This document shows positions 24,925 to 25,267 of a stretch of DNA of 25,267 nucleotides, piece after piece. Origin of the DNA: Proteiniphilum sp. UBA4977 (lineage in GTDB: Bacteria; Bacteroidota; Bacteroidia; Bacteroidales; Dysgonomonadaceae); the NCBI GenBank assembly GCA_002398565.1, contig DGZP01000028.1, positions 3,289-28,555 of the forward strand. Reading direction: 5' to 3'. The position numbers were made by a program, and so were the translations under genes. The notes beneath the pieces were generated by a model, which saw only the letters and a program-made list of their open reading frames with translations, had not been told where the DNA came from and ran no database searches. Within the stretch, counting starts at the first letter, position 1. The number at the start of each line of letters is the position of its first letter.

Positions 24925-24934
24925 ATTAAATCTT

Positions 24935-25267
24935 ATGTTTATCGTACAAAATTATCCATTCGCGGTATTACTTTGCCTTATTACCATGCTTTGCTGGGGA
25001 TCATGGGGTAACACACAAAAATTGGCTGCAAAAACGTGGCGGTATGAATTGTTCTATTGGGACTACGTGATCGGCATCGTGTTACTTTCTCTCCTTGTTG
25101 GATTCACATTGGGGAGCATCGGTGACCAGGGACGTAGTTTTACCGACGACATCGTGCAGGTGAGCTCCAATAATTTCTGGAGTGCATTCGCCGGAGGCAT
25201 TATTTTCAATGCGGCCAATATATTATTGTCGGCTTCCATCTCGCTGGCCGGGATGTCGGTCGCTTTT
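24935..25267 (+). CDS. GRP/RhaT-type sugar permease, 3'-truncated by the window edge
   Basis: The frame runs from the ATG at 24935 to the last base without a stop (111 codons seen). The product is an inner-membrane protein of the drug/metabolite transporter superfamily. Its first segment is PFAVLLCLITMLCWGSWGNT, with the CWGSW-x-NTQK signature of bacterial glucose/ribose/rhamnose-type permeases. Further hydrophobic segments lie near residues 44-62 (VIGIVLLSLLVGFTLG) and after 83 (FWSAFAGGIIFNAANILL). Ten bases after ribokinase, it is the likely importer of free ribose from periplasm to cytoplasm. The sugar is inferred from position only. Confidence 0.82.
   Translation, partial: MFIVQNYPFAVLLCLITMLCWGSWGNTQKLAAKTWRYELFYWDYVIGIVLLSLLVGFTLGSIGDQGRSFTDDIVQVSSNNFWSAFAGGIIFNAANILLSASISLAGMSVAF

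Noticed and set aside
1..25267. tRNA, rRNA, CRISPR arrays and insertion sequences
   Set aside because: No cloverleaf-like intergenic sequence, regularly spaced repeats or transposase reading frames were seen; gaps are short apart from those described.

Overview
The window looks like a piece of a Bacteroidota chromosome, most likely Bacteroidales. The evidence is a SusC/SusD pair, lipoproteins with short acidic tails after the lipobox cysteine, start regions that mostly lack Shine-Dalgarno sites, and several matches to the Bacteroidota promoter TTTG-N19-21-TAnnTTTG. Genus cannot be fixed from this sequence.

Bases 1-12.6 kb are mostly housekeeping. On the + strand are the end of a Na/phosphate cotransporter, a SUI1/YciH-like factor and an AddA-like helicase-nuclease. 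On the - strand follow a secreted esterase and a secreted metallophosphoesterase fused to a PQQ-type beta-propeller. After a small + strand acetyltransferase, a - strand run holds meso-diaminopimelate dehydrogenase, Lgt, a flavodiiron protein and glucosamine-6-phosphate deaminase, closed by a clear intrinsic terminator. The 320-base gap between acetyltransferase and deaminase holds an 18-bp inverted repeat built around a consensus promoter.

From 12.6 kb to the right edge lies a polysaccharide-utilization-type locus (PUL). A LacI-family regulator is divergent from a long + operon: SusC, SusD, a BACON surface lipoprotein, a beta-propeller lipoprotein, a divergent nucleoside-hydrolase-like protein, a canonical nucleoside hydrolase lipoprotein, a second beta-propeller lipoprotein, ribokinase and a GRP/RhaT-type sugar permease cut by the edge. 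Gaps are 10 to 38 bases or a 4-base overlap, so this reads as one transcript. The promoter is an exact match, and a perfect LacI-type palindrome overlaps its -33 box. The logic fits scavenging of ribose from nucleosides or other ribosides: capture at the surface, hydrolysis in the envelope, import and phosphorylation. It resembles the ribose-utilization (rus) loci known from Bacteroides, but with doubled propeller and hydrolase genes.

The most unusual signals are (i) strong inverted repeats near the 5' ends of four consecutive PUL genes, including a 13-bp perfect stem directly followed by a second 9-bp stem, (ii) the inverted repeat with an embedded promoter at 8164-8230, and (iii) two beta-propeller lipoproteins that share motifs but belong to no family I can name with confidence.
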